Shown piece after piece: positions 21,300-30,748 of a stretch of 64,000 nucleotides of DNA (position 1 is the first letter of the stretch; every line of letters begins with the position of its first letter). The DNA lies in the NCBI GenBank assembly GCA_038380435.1, contig JAWZYU010000013.1, positions 60,290,946 to 60,354,945 of the forward strand, read 5' to 3'. Source of the stretch: Ryuthela nishihirai (Eukaryota > Arthropoda > Arachnida > Araneae > Heptathelidae). The position numbers and the translations under genes were made by a program. Under the pieces are notes generated by a model. It searched no databases. It was not told the origin of the DNA and worked only from the letters and a program-made list of their open reading frames with translations.

Positions 21300-21635
21300 A
21301 TGGCCAAGTGTACAGAGGCTCATTTAGAACAGCTACGGCTGTTAGGCATTTGTAAACCGCGCATGCGCACGGAAATGTTGAGAAAGACGCCAAACGGGGT
21401 CATTAAAACTCTATGTGAATGTTGTTTAAACGTTTTAAAAGGGAATGTTAAGTTAACTAGGAATCAGAAGATAAAATTGCAGCCGCATAAGAGGTCTATA
21501 AGAAAACTGGCTGATAAGACAGTTCCCCTCTATAAGAAGCGTAGATTATTAGTACAGAAAGGGGGATTCCTTAGCGTATTAGTGCCAGCTGCATTATCCG
21601 TTATCACTTCCTTACTCAGTAGAAATGGAGTATAG
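21300..21635 (+). CDS. Small basic Polinton protein with C-terminal hydrophobic segment
   Basis: A 111-residue intact ORF. The middle is lysine/arginine-rich (NVLKGNVKLTRNQKIKL, then KKRRLLVQKGG at about 80-90), followed by a hydrophobic stretch FLSVLVPAALSVITSLLS to the C-terminus. Proteins with the signature 'ILKGNV.L...QK' plus 'KK+.L+QKGGF' recur next to the ATPase in animal Polintons, where a virion-associated or core-like role has been suggested. No enzymatic motif is visible. A TATTTAAG motif and an ATTCAGAG initiator-like sequence precede the start. Its last 11 bases overlap the next gene. Confidence 0.75.
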   Translation: MAKCTEAHLEQLRLLGICKPRMRTEMLRKTPNGVIKTLCECCLNVLKGNVKLTRNQKIKLQPHKRSIRKLADKTVPLYKKRRLLVQKGGFLSVLVPAALSVITSLLSRNGV

Positions 21636-22182
21636 TAGAAAACTTGTGTTGGTGCCTGAAGAAAGGTTATCGCGTCATTCCCCGTCTGAGGAACAGTTAT
21701 CGCAATTGGACCGCGAAATGAAAGATATTTTAAATCGTAAAATAACCGATTCTGAAAAAATCGTCTTATACAATCAAGTATTGCAGAAATATATAAATGT
21801 CACTCACGATATAAGTCATGTTCCAGATTTTACTGTACAGTTAGATTCACTTCAGAACGTCGAGAACGATGTATTAAAATTAGTAACGGATACTGTTCCT
21901 AAAAACTTCAAAAAAAATGCTTCACATATCATGAGTATTTTAGATAAAAGTAATGTTGTGAGTTGGACTCCTAATGGAGAGTTAAAAATTAGAGATAGGA
22001 CTGTGAAGGGTTCGAATATTGTGGATTTAATAGATAACCTATTGCGGAATAAAAAAAGTGTAAAACCCATCGGTTATGCTGAGTTTGATAATGTGTTAAA
22101 AGATATAAATTTTCCAAAAACCCTCATCAAAAATAAATATTATAAATCTGTGAATGTTTCTCCGATTTGGCTCACCATGTGA
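21625..22182 (+). CDS. Polinton conserved hypothetical protein
   Basis: A 185-residue intact ORF whose ATG lies inside the end of the preceding gene (11-bp overlap, different frame). The N-terminus MEYSRKLVLVPEERL and a helical region with LDREMKDILNRK...YNQVLQKYI are typical of a conserved, uncharacterised Polinton family. The C-terminal part (TPNGELKIRDRTVKGSNIVDLIDNLLR) looks like a small globular domain and ends with F-x-x-x-L near residue 160. Probably structural or assembly-related from its position among virion genes, but no function can be read from the sequence. It ends 99 bp short of the convergent protease gene. Confidence 0.75.
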   Translation: MEYSRKLVLVPEERLSRHSPSEEQLSQLDREMKDILNRKITDSEKIVLYNQVLQKYINVTHDISHVPDFTVQLDSLQNVENDVLKLVTDTVPKNFKKNASHIMSILDKSNVVSWTPNGELKIRDRTVKGSNIVDLIDNLLRNKKSVKPIGYAEFDNVLKDINFPKTLIKNKYYKSVNVSPIWLTM

Positions 22183-22215
22183 TGAACTGTAACTAGTTTT
22201 TAAGATTTTCTTCCG

Positions 22216-22221
22216 AATAAA
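22216..22221 (+). terminator. Poly(A) signal AATAAA, left-arm transcription unit
   Basis: The first AATAAA after the last left-arm stop codon (22180-22182), located in the short convergent gap. Confidence 0.7.
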
Positions 22222-22280
22222 ATATATGTTTGTGTATTAAAAAATAGGAGTCTGTCAAATTATTTTACACTTAAAAATTT

Positions 22281-22286
22281 TTTATT
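22281..22286 (-). terminator. Poly(A) signal overlapping the protease stop codon
   Basis: On the minus strand the stop TAA (22284-22282) lies inside AATAAA (22286-22281). The two arms therefore terminate within about 65 bp of each other. Confidence 0.55.
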
Positions 22287-22764
22287 TTGGCATGTAGAAA
22301 GGTACATTTAAAGGATATGTTTTTTTTACATAGCGATAAACTTGTCTATCGTTCCAATGACGATTTACATTAAACAAAGTTATGATAGAAAACATTGATT
22401 TTCCACGACAACGGTGGGTTAAGAAAAATATACAATATTGACCACACACACCAGTTTCGTCACTTTGCAGGATAACATCATTAAATACAATAGTCTGGAA
22501 CCGCGATACATAGTTTAAAATAGGTCCATTAAAATAATTAGGAGGATTTCCAAATGAATCAAAGAATTCTACTGTATAAGGATTGGGAAAATATAGAGCC
22601 ATCCAATGACTTCCAGGCTTATTCCGAGGATCTACATTCACAATGAGGGATGCTGGGTAATAGGGCAATCTTCTCTTTAAACCGTCTGCTGGAAATACGC
22701 CGAGAAATGTCGTTCTCAAGTAAGGATCTCTCTTCAGGATTCTGTTGAGTTGGAGGGCATTCAT
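22282..22764 (-). CDS. PRO: Adenain-like cysteine protease (virion maturation)
   Basis: A 160-residue intact ORF of the C48/C5 (Ulp1/adenain) fold. Likely active-site residues are His53 in GSHWMALYF, Asp69 in EFFDSFG, Gln100 and Cys111 in VCGQYC. The N-terminal phrase FLGVFPADGL is typical of Polinton and adenoviral proteases. The protein would process capsid and core proteins during particle maturation. Its ATG overlaps the MCP stop codon in an ATGA arrangement, so both are probably expressed from the same message or by coupled reinitiation. Confidence 0.95.
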   Translation of the reverse strand: MNALQLNRILKRDPYLRTTFLGVFPADGLKRRLPYYPASLIVNVDPRNKPGSHWMALYFPNPYTVEFFDSFGNPPNYFNGPILNYVSRFQTIVFNDVILQSDETGVCGQYCIFFLTHRCRGKSMFSIITLFNVNRHWNDRQVYRYVKKTYPLNVPFYMPK

Positions 22765-24123
22765 GACGAAAAATCAAATAAGATATTTCTTGATTTATTT
22801 ATTTCTATGATGTTCTGAAATTCTGCATAGACAACGATGGAAATAGTTTGTTGCAGCGGTACTGCGAATTTCAATTCGAGTCTTAAATTTCCTTGCCGTA
22901 ATAAGTTCATGTGCCCTCCGTCGCAGAGATCTGGGGAAAGATCGAAAGCATGCAACGTGTAACCTTGAGAATATTCGTCGCGACTTATTTGAATACCTCG
23001 GTCTTGGCCTGCTTTTTCCGTCCCCAGAAATAAACTATGATAAGCTCGTATCCAATTTCCTTCTTTAAAGTTGGGTTCTAGTGCTTTGTAGGGAACTGGG
23101 TGGCCGTCCACGTATACGCCTATAAAGTTCAGATGATAATGTTTGAATTCGAAAGGATTTTTGCTATAAGTACCATTAAAAGCATCGTTATCCACGCAAC
23201 TAATGACTATGCGATTAGGCATCTGTCCCAGGAATACATTGTCTTGTATCATTGACATATTACCTTGGGGTACAGAATACGTTTTACAAAGAACACGGTC
23301 TATGGGATATTTCGCTGAGCCTTTCTCTAAGGCTTTTGCATGTCCTAGCGACACACCTGGACTGACTTTTACTTTGCGTATGAAAAGCGATGCATGTTCT
23401 AGCATGACTTTGTAATCTGGAGTGGCAGAAGATGACAAAAGGGGCCTTTGCTGCGAAGACAAGAAGAAGAGATTTCAGTAGACAAAAGGGGTCTTTGCTG
23501 CGGATCAGTTTGATTTTTATATCCACTAGATTTAAAAGCAGGCGGTTTTGAAAGAATATATCGCAGTGTGGCGTACCTATCATATCGACGATAGCACTCT
23601 GATCTGTTAATTGACATCTCTGTTGCAAATCCTTATTTGGTTTTCCTGCTTCTGATGGGTTTGTCTCACTCATACATCCGGCTGAATCTTTGTAAAACAG
23701 TTCACACGTCAGCTGAGACTTCTTACTGTCTTCACCGTGGTTCAGCAGCGTCTCAATCATAGCTCGGTAAGGATAAGTATTATTGGAACTGGATACGAGG
23801 CGGTCGTTGAGCGATACGTCAATTTGGGCAAAGAGCGAATGTAAAAACAGGTTTGCTGGACCGACGAGTTCATCTTTCTTTAGAGGTAGATTGGGAGCTT
23901 TCACTATCTTGGCTTTCACATAGAGCATAGTCTGGGAAAGATCAATGTATTCCTCGCCGCTTCCAGATACATGAAATTCTAAGGGTCCTCCATCGTAGAT
24001 GTTAGCCAGGGGGTGATATTCAACCCACTGTCCCGCTTCAATGAGGGTCTGTGTGGGAGGTAAAGCAAATAAGTCGAGTTCTGATTTAGCGCACTCCAGC
24101 GAATCACGATGAATAAAAGCCAT
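22761..24123 (-). pseudogene. PY: Major capsid protein (double jelly-roll), frame-broken
   Basis: Two overlapping frames make up one MCP. The N-terminal part is 24123 down to about 23500 (MAFIHRDSLECAKSELDLF, PLEFHVSGSGEEYIDL, LFAQIDVSLNDRLV, YPYRAMIETLLNHGEDSKKSQL). The C-terminal part continues from about 23430 to 22761 (FLGQMPNRIVISCVDNDAFNG, GYTLHAFDLSPDL, LRLELKFA). These blocks match the hexon-like Polinton MCP that builds the icosahedral shell. The frame changes at 23430-23505, where a 22-bp segment is repeated 47 bp apart (23434-23455 and 23481-23502, one mismatch), so a local duplication probably accompanied the break. A spliced mini-intron was considered but does not restore the frame. 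The start overlaps the penton stop by one base (TAATG). Confidence 0.93.
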
Positions 24124-25262
24124 TACGGATCGAATAAGTCACGTCCTAACACTCTTCTCGCCTTTGAAGAAATGACACGTTTCGGCTGACCTCGTTTCCT
24201 TTTAATGCCTGCCCCCATCATCTCTTTAGCTTTGATGTAAGCTTTTTCCCCCAGTTTCCTTCCAGCTTCCTTGATTCTCTGTCTAGCAGCATTTTTGGGA
24301 TTTTGACCCCGTAAAACATCAGCTATCTTCATACCTGTTCGCAATGCTTCTTTACCGACAGTTTTAGCTCCTTGTTTTAATAACGGCACAGCCGCTTTAA
24401 AGAGAGCTCCAAAAAATCCTCCTAAACCATATCCCCTCTGTAATGGATGACCTTGATAATACGACAGACTATTACCTACTTGGGCTGCGTAATAGTCCTC
24501 ATAATGTTTAGTGCAACACTTGTAAGGAACGTGCATTTTTTTAAACAGCTGCTTCAGTCGGAAATGAAGTTTCACCAACACTCTCCCTCGTTCAAATGGT
24601 ATCAGATGACCTGTGTTCGACCTTATAACGATTTCTACAGTTTGGAAATTGTTTCTGATTAACGGCAGATAGTGAGGTCGATCGTACTGCGCACTGATTA
24701 TTTCTCCGTCTTTACCGTTCACCTTCACGATGCGTAATAAAGAAGCCAAGACGTCCCCTACTATCTGAGTTTCTACGAGATCAGTGTAAACGAATAGCGC
24801 TGGGTAAACTGCTTGCATGTCTGCCACGTAGGGTGCTTCCATCGTTTGAACAATAGTACCTGCCTCAAAACCTAACATTTCGGCTAAGCCTGTATAAAGT
24901 TCCAATTTGGCATTGTTGACAATTTCTACTTTCACTCTTTTGGTGACTTTATGATACGTCACGTTGATTTTTCCGTTAACCGACGGTAAAATCATAGCCC
25001 GTAGCAGGTCGGGGACTGTTTCATACATTCCTGGAGGTATCCGCCTACCGTACATATCCCCTGTTCCCAAGTGAAATCCAAATAAATTATTAAACGGAGT
25101 AACATTATACCAAGTATGAGGGTAAATGATTTCTGCCAGGGCAACTTCCCATTGACCCTCTAATATTATGGGTTTAGGGAGTCTAGTGATATAATGAGAC
25201 GTCTTATTTTCGGGAAAATATTTCAGCGAACTGTCGCTGGGTAGCGTTACGTAAAAAGACAT
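24123..25262 (-). CDS. PX: Penton / minor capsid protein with pVI-like basic C-terminus
   Basis: A 379-residue intact ORF. The N-terminal 230 residues or so are the single jelly-roll minor capsid domain (MSFYVTLPSDSSLKYFPENK at the start, EGQWEVALAEIIYPHTWYNV, LVKLHFRLKQLF). The C-terminal third is different. It has a glycine-rich linker (GYGLGGFFGALFKAAVPLLK), an amphipathic helix and many Lys/Arg (about 300-379), resembling the membrane-active or core-type tail seen in Polinton pentons. It would occupy the capsid vertices alongside the MCP encoded immediately downstream. A strong TATA box lies about 30 bp upstream of the start. No disruption is seen. Confidence 0.92.
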   Translation of the reverse strand: MSFYVTLPSDSSLKYFPENKTSHYITRLPKPIILEGQWEVALAEIIYPHTWYNVTPFNNLFGFHLGTGDMYGRRIPPGMYETVPDLLRAMILPSVNGKINVTYHKVTKRVKVEIVNNAKLELYTGLAEMLGFEAGTIVQTMEAPYVADMQAVYPALFVYTDLVETQIVGDVLASLLRIVKVNGKDGEIISAQYDRPHYLPLIRNNFQTVEIVIRSNTGHLIPFERGRVLVKLHFRLKQLFKKMHVPYKCCTKHYEDYYAAQVGNSLSYYQGHPLQRGYGLGGFFGALFKAAVPLLKQGAKTVGKEALRTGMKIADVLRGQNPKNAARQRIKEAGRKLGEKAYIKAKEMMGAGIKRKRGQPKRVISSKARRVLGRDLFDP

Positions 25263-25292
25263 AATTTATGGTGAATGATTCTCGATACCTCT

Positions 25293-25301
25293 CTATTTAT
25301 A
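25293..25301 (-). promoter_or_regulatory. TATA box (TATAAATAG) for the capsid operon-like cluster
   Basis: On the minus strand it lies 31-39 bases before the penton ATG and overlaps the end of the integrase reading frame. Penton, MCP and protease follow with 1-4 bp overlaps, so one promoter could serve all three. Confidence 0.6.
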
Positions 25302-26357
25302 GGGGTGCCATATCACGGGCAGGTATCGAAGTGTTGAATTTGATTGGATATCCTTTGAATTTGACGAAGTATTCCACTTTTCCTTTACGACGCCTCTTTT
25401 TAATTATTTTCTCCACTGGATAATAAAGATTTTTCTTTATTTTTTGTAATTCCTGTTCGTAAAACGTTCCTTTTATCACGTCTCCCATAAGATCCTTAAT
25501 TCTGTAGACTGGGGTGTTCTGGGTAGTCGTTTGTCAACGACAAAGATTTCTTCTGTCCAGTTAGCCTCGTACCCTTTCGAAAAATGTAGTTTAGATTTCA
25601 CAATGCGTACGGTATCCCCCACCTGAAATTTATAATTGGGGTTTTGCGGAGACCACACATTGTCATACTGAGTTTTCCACACGCGACTCTCGTTTTCACG
25701 TGATACCAAAACGGGTTTCATTTTTATGCTGCGGTGATAGGTGTGATTATAACTGTGCAATAGCTGGTCTATCACATCGACGTAGCGATTCGTATTTTTA
25801 TCTGTGAAATATTTCCACATTTTTGTTTTTAACGTACGATTGAATCGTTCTACTATGCTAGCTTTGGTTTCGTTATGAGTAGTGAAAAATTCAACCCCCT
25901 GTGCTTTTAGATACTTTTGAAACACTCGGTTAGTGAATTCTGTCCCCTTATCTGTTTGTAATTTCTGAGGCTTTCTTTCGTGAAATATTTTTTGAAAGGC
26001 TTTTGTGATCAGTTGCCCCGATTTCTGTTTTAAAGGGACTGTCCATGCGTATTTCGAAAGCACGTCTATACATGTCAGTAAATATTTGTAGTCGTCATTA
26101 TGTTTACTAAGAGATGACAAATCTACCAGATCTGCCTGAAATTGTTCATCTTTACACCCCACTATCACTCTGTTCTTGAGAAACCGATGTTTCACGGGTT
26201 TGTGAATAGTGTAAGCTTCCTTCCCCCTCAACCATTCCGCTATTTTTGCCTTCTTCAGTTTCCCGTCCCTTTCTTTTACAGCACGATATAAAGCATCCAC
26301 CCCAGCATAACTTGCGGGCTGTGCTGGGTCTTGATACAGAGACTTGAGAACGTTCAT
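25297..26357 (-). pseudogene. INT: Retroviral-like integrase with C-terminal chromodomain, frameshifted
   Basis: The start is the ATG at 26357 (MNVLKSLYQDP). The ORF remains open upstream of it, but only with non-ATG codons. The catalytic core has QADLVDL (Asp around residue 76-79), Asp136 in LQTDKGTEF and Glu170 in SIVERFNRTL, the D,D-35-E arrangement. The segment KFQVGDTVRIVKSK is the SH3-like DNA-binding part. A single-base shift near 25505 separates this from the last 60 residues or so (25297-25488), which contain GTFYEQELQKI and the chromodomain-like VEKIIKKRRRKGKVEYFVKF. The enzyme would insert the element and generate the 6-bp duplication seen at its flanks. The chromodomain, which could bind methylated histones, is in the displaced frame. 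Confidence 0.93.
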
Positions 26358-26516
26358 TACAGCAAACGATATTAACACTTTCAATGCTAACCTTAAAATT
26401 CATGTTAACTACACGAAGAAAGAAATCACAATGACGTAAATATCAGAGAGACAATCATATTTATTAACATAAAATATTAACATTTATTTTTACAATAGAA
26501 TAACATTAAGGTCACA

Positions 26517-27443
26517 TTAATATTTAGTTAGTACGTATTCAGATGTACGTACCAGTTCGTCGTGCAGCTCTTTTAGTAACGTTGGAAAGTTCAATTCAGA
26601 CATAAATGAGATATTAGCTGGTCGATTTAATTCAATACCTGATTCTTCTACAAAACGTTCAGCAATATCCGTTAAATGAATGTTTCTTACTGCTTCTGTG
26701 AAATAGTCAACAATTGATTCATCGGTTAGGGTAAGGCACGAATGACGTAGTTGACTCGGATGATCCACTTCGCACCCGATACAGTTCTTACGTAGAATCG
26801 TAAAAAGTTATTTTCTGACGATTGTATTCAAAGTCTGCTTTAAACAGTCCATAAGCTTTACTGAATCACCGCTGTCTTGCTCGTGGGGCTGATCATTAGA
26901 TAGGCTTCTTCGAGGAAGGTTTGCAGCTAATTCTGTATTCCACACGGCATTCGAAAATTTACCATTTTCAAACTTCATGGCCATCAAACTGTAGGTGATT
27001 GAGTCACACGAATCTGTTAGCCTCTCCCACTGCTCGACGCTGAGACGAATCGATGAAGACAGTGGAGCACCATCACGGGGAATAGTTTTTGTAATGATCA
27101 CCCCGTGTCTACCCTTGAGCACGACGCAACAAACCGTAGAGTCCAGTTCATACTCGCCGTATTCGATATCTTTGAATGCTTCGACGATTGTAGGTACATA
27201 AGAAACCAGTCCATGCCACTGTTCTTCAGACAACATCACACCGCCTTTTGTAGGATACAGTTTTAACGAATTATCACTAAACCTCTTGAACAGACGTATG
27301 TGCACTTTGGGATAGTTCTTGTACTCACAAACATTCGCAAACAAATCAGAGCCTAACTGAAACATATGCTGATCATCATCTCTAAGAGCAAGTCGCTTCG
27401 CAGGAAGTTCGCCACCGGTCAGGGAACGCTTAACACAGGCCAT
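26517..27443 (-). pseudogene. PC4-like ssDNA-binding protein with zinc-motif tail, interrupted by one in-frame stop
   Basis: Translation probably starts at the ATG at 27443, which sits in a near-ideal Kozak context (ACCATGG). The first 211 residues contain a block strikingly like the PC4/p15 single-stranded DNA-binding fold: MFQLGSDLF..V.EYK at 27-42, KVHIRLF, then YPTKGGVMLSEEQWHGL at 63-79. A weaker second copy (LSSSIRLSVEQWERL) follows near residue 130, so the protein may carry tandem PC4 modules. A TAA at 26808-26810 ends the ORF, but the same frame continues without interruption for 96 codons to 26517. The continuation opens with RKNCIGCEVDHPSQLRHSCL, a C-x2-C...H-x-C zinc-like motif. 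One gene split by a stop is the simplest reading. A role in coating ssDNA during strand-displacement replication is inferred. Confidence 0.75.
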
Positions 27444-27761
27444 GGTTACGATACTGAACAACTAATGTCTTATCAGCTGTCAAGCGGTAATACTTATACC
27501 TTAAACCTGTGACGTCATCCTGTCATAGCCTTCCATTGGTCGAGATCTGACGCTAGATGGAGCTATCTGGTAAAATTCCGATATTTTTAAATTACGATTA
27601 AAATATAATACGTGTTTTAGACACCAGGGGTATGTTTTCGAACAATCCAATATCTGGCAACGTAATTCGAGACGTTGGCTGTCGACGTGTTGGAACGTGT
27701 CCCTGTGAATCATCGTTACCCTCCGTTTTCACAAAAGAAACTTTGATGAACGGGATGACTC
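27444..27761. other. Right subterminal region of the Polinton
   Basis: No gene seen. On the minus strand it contains a GTATAAGTA TATA-like motif (about 27500) and a GTTCAGTATCG initiator-like sequence just before the PC4-like start codon. Confidence 0.45.
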
Positions 27762-28200
27762 ATCGAACCCACCGGTGGGAGACTTTTTTTATAAATATAG
27801 TTAAACACTAGAAACACTAGATGGCGCTGCAATAAAAATATTTGGGACGGTTGCTTCACGATGGGTTTGGGTCAACCAGGGGATGATGACTCAACTATGC
27901 AAGAATCCAAGATTGCGGAAAAATCACGGGACTTTTGGAGGGGCGTGGTCAAACAGGGGGATGACTCAACTATGCAAGAATCCAAAATGGCGGACGAACG
28001 GCAAAATCACGGGACCTTTCGAGAATATGACGTCAGTATACAAAATGGCGGGAAAATCGAGGGACTTTTCGAGAATATGACGTCAGAATACAAAATGGCG
28101 GACGAACGGCAAAATCACGGGACTTTTGGGGGTCATCTGACTGCTGCGTGACCTTCAAGGTCAAAAGGTCATTTGGCCCCAAAGTGGGGCACCTACTACT
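27762..28200 (-). repeat. Polinton right terminal inverted repeat (439 bp)
   Basis: Mirror of 14604-14967, plus about 75 extra bp created by duplication of the block beginning 'gactcaactatgcaagaatcca' (first copy about 27887, second about 27962). Homology ends at 'atcgaacccaccggtggg', which corresponds to the inner B-box-like edge of the left repeat. Confidence 0.95.
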
Positions 28201-28206
28201 CACAAC
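28201..28206 (+). repeat. Target-site duplication, right (CACAAC)
   Basis: Identical to 14598-14603, immediately after the terminal CTACTACT. Confidence 0.95.
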
Positions 28207-30748
28207 TGTTATAACAAGTTGTTCGTAATATATGTGCGATATTTGAATTTTCTGTAAGGTTTTTTTAAGTGTTTATCAATTCTGGGGGAAAATGTTTTGG
28301 TGTGTGATAACATATGTTGTTAAATATTATAGAGTCCATAACTCTTTAAATATTAGATTAATATTATAGAAAATAGAGAATTAGAGAGCTCTGACCAAAA
28401 TCTTCAATTTATGTCTAGTGAATTTTTTCCGTAAAAATTTATTTTCAAAATTGGTAGATTTTAATGTGGCTATTCATTCACTTAACATGAAAGCGTCCAG
28501 ACACTTTTTGTAATATAATGTATTTCACCTTTAATCTACTCATGTCAAAAACTGTTATAACTTACATTTTTGCCTTAATGAATTTGAATAGAGAAGCCTA
28601 TTCTTGGAGCACTGTATGTTTAAACGGTCACTGTCCTGAATCCATGGAATTAGGGACTTGATTGACCAGTACAATTTTCTTGGGAGAACAAGTTTATTAA
28701 ACAGTAAAGTCCTAAATTGCACAAAATCTATAACTTCTAATCATGGAGATAAATAAGAACGTTCATTTTAGTAAAATACACAATAAACAAATAATTTTTA
28801 TTACAATACTTACAAATATGCAGTTTATTGGTCTGTCCTCAGAAGTTGTTCCTAACTGTCTAACTCGACAGTACCTGCTGCTATTGTTATGCAATCTAGT
28901 CAAGTAATCGGTTATCTAAACAGAAATAATTGGCTGTAAGTAATAGCATGAACATAGAAAAACTAAGCTATCATTGAAATTTACTGGAAACAATCATATT
29001 AGATGTTTTAAAAGATAGAGTGTTTTCTACCTGGTAACCGTATGCTTCAGTGTGAAGAAAAGACGAACTTTAATACCATTTTCTGGCACAGAACGAAAGA
29101 AAAACACCTCAATTTGATGAAATTAATTATTTTTATGACTTCATCACTTTCTTCACTAGTCTTCAGGCAAAGTTTGGCAAAAAAAAGTCCTGCGGCCGAA
29201 AGGACAGTTCAGTGTAAGGATTCAGTGTAATAACATGGATAACAAAGCAAGACATTATTGTACTTAGATTTAGCAGTCCTTTGTGAGTGAGTACAGTATT
29301 TCTCTTTGACTGTACCTAGTGACGTGCATTTTAAGTTTGTTAGCCCCATGCTGTTATTTTGCCATGTTACTGCCAGAGATGTAAACAACCTCACAGCAAC
29401 AGTCAACAACCAGCAGAAACTGATGGCGAAAGACAGATAAACAGTCCAAGAATAAATACTATGGAAAATAGGGAGCTGCAGTTATACTACGGAAAATAGG
29501 GAGCTGCAGCATCTGGCACCTAAACTGCATGGTAGTAGGCAATAGTAGATGACATTCATAATGGGTGTGACCAATACAATAATGCATGACCAACAGGAAG
29601 TAATAACGAGATGTCAAGAATAGGGAATTAGTGGACGCGATATCTTCATAAACAGTAAACAAGGGCTGTGCATGAACTTTGAACTTCTACGTCACATAGA
29701 CAGTTCTAGTTGTTTACACAGGGTATTTTCAGATGTTTATGTCAACGAATGTTACCCCCCCCCCATAATGTATTGAAAGGCAGGAACAAAATATTACTGA
29801 ACCAAATAATTTTGAACCTATTAAAAACCTAATATATTAAAAGGCTTGGAATTGCAGTCTTCCTAGCCTCTAGATGCTGCTGTCAATCCCATCCTTATCA
29901 AAGTATAGAATTCTCTAGCCACGACGTTATATAGAGTACTTCAATCTTGCTGCCTTCTTATAGCACCTCCGACCTAAAAAGAACTGCATAATTATTTCCT
30001 ATTCCCAATAAAAACTAGTTTCACCAGATATAAGAACATCACGTTCAAAACATCGAATCCTAAAATTCTAGAAAAGGCAAAATAAAAACATTTGCCAAAA
30101 TGGCTGTAACAGTTGGAATTCCTACCGAAAATGAAAATAAAACTACGAAACACTAGAAATGAAGTACCCCTCATCATGACTGATAACCACATATTTAGTA
30201 ACATCACAAGTATAGGAAGCTATTAAAATAAAATGATTCAACAAGAATACAATAAATTCACAAATATAAAAAACCTACTGGGCTGCTAAGACAATACTAC
30301 CAACTTTTGGAGTCAACGAACTACTGCCATAAATCTAGCTCGATGGATTTATTTTCACTACCAGAAATTTTTTTACGACAGCCAGTGTAGAGGGCATATC
30401 ACTTATAAAAAATATAGCGGACCACATAAAGCTGAGTACTGCGATGACAGATATTATTTGAACCAACTGCGGTGGAAGATGCAGTTGCTTTTAACTGTTG
30501 TAAAGTAAAATTACTAGTGAATGAAATTAGAAAAAAAGATCAGCTAATGTACAACTTACCCTGGGCAAAAGCAGGAAAGAAAACACCTCTTAAAGGTATT
30601 GGGTCACAGACGATTATAAAACTATTTACTCAAATCCTATCCTACCTTCCCCTCCCCCTCTCACTATCATTCAAAAACAAAAACCAACAGCGACAAGACT
30701 CAGATAAGGAACAGCCCACTTTAAATTAATGCAAAAAGTACCGGAAGA
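28207..30748. other. No gene seen; right flank of the Polinton
   Basis: AT-rich sequence with short ORFs only. There is a 22-bp local direct repeat, 'ggaaaatagggagctgcag' (about 29463 and 29491). Nothing resembles an exon with splice sites and a recognisable product. Confidence 0.45.

Larger units (their letters stand above)
14604..28200. mobile_element. Polinton/Maverick self-synthesizing DNA transposon, full length (13,597 bp)
   Basis: The element begins AGTAGTAGGTGCCCC and ends with its reverse complement (5'-AG...CT-3'). It carries 364-bp and 439-bp terminal inverted repeats and is flanked by a perfect 6-bp duplication. The genes include every hallmark of the superfamily: protein-primed family B polymerase, retroviral-like integrase, adenain-like cysteine protease, A32/FtsK-type packaging ATPase, double-jelly-roll major capsid protein and penton. 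Gene order is polB, ATPase, three small genes on the + strand and PC4-like, integrase, penton, MCP, protease on the - strand, converging near 22.2 kb. At least four genes carry disrupting mutations, so the copy is probably immobile. Confidence 0.97.

Noticed and set aside
23203..23415. Plus-strand ORF inside the capsid gene
   Set aside because: It lies wholly antisense to conserved MCP coding sequence and shows no homology of its own.
25476..26357. Integrase of a Gypsy-type LTR retrotransposon
   Set aside because: There is no LTR, gag, protease-RT or RNase H nearby, and the gene lies in Polinton gene order between the PC4-like and penton genes.
14604..28200. Integrated adenovirus-like or adintovirus-like virus instead of a transposon
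   Set aside because: The capsid genes are virus-like, but the 6-bp duplication, AG/CT ends, chromodomain integrase and gene set fit a Polinton fully. The sequence alone cannot separate the two views of the same lineage, so the transposon name is used.
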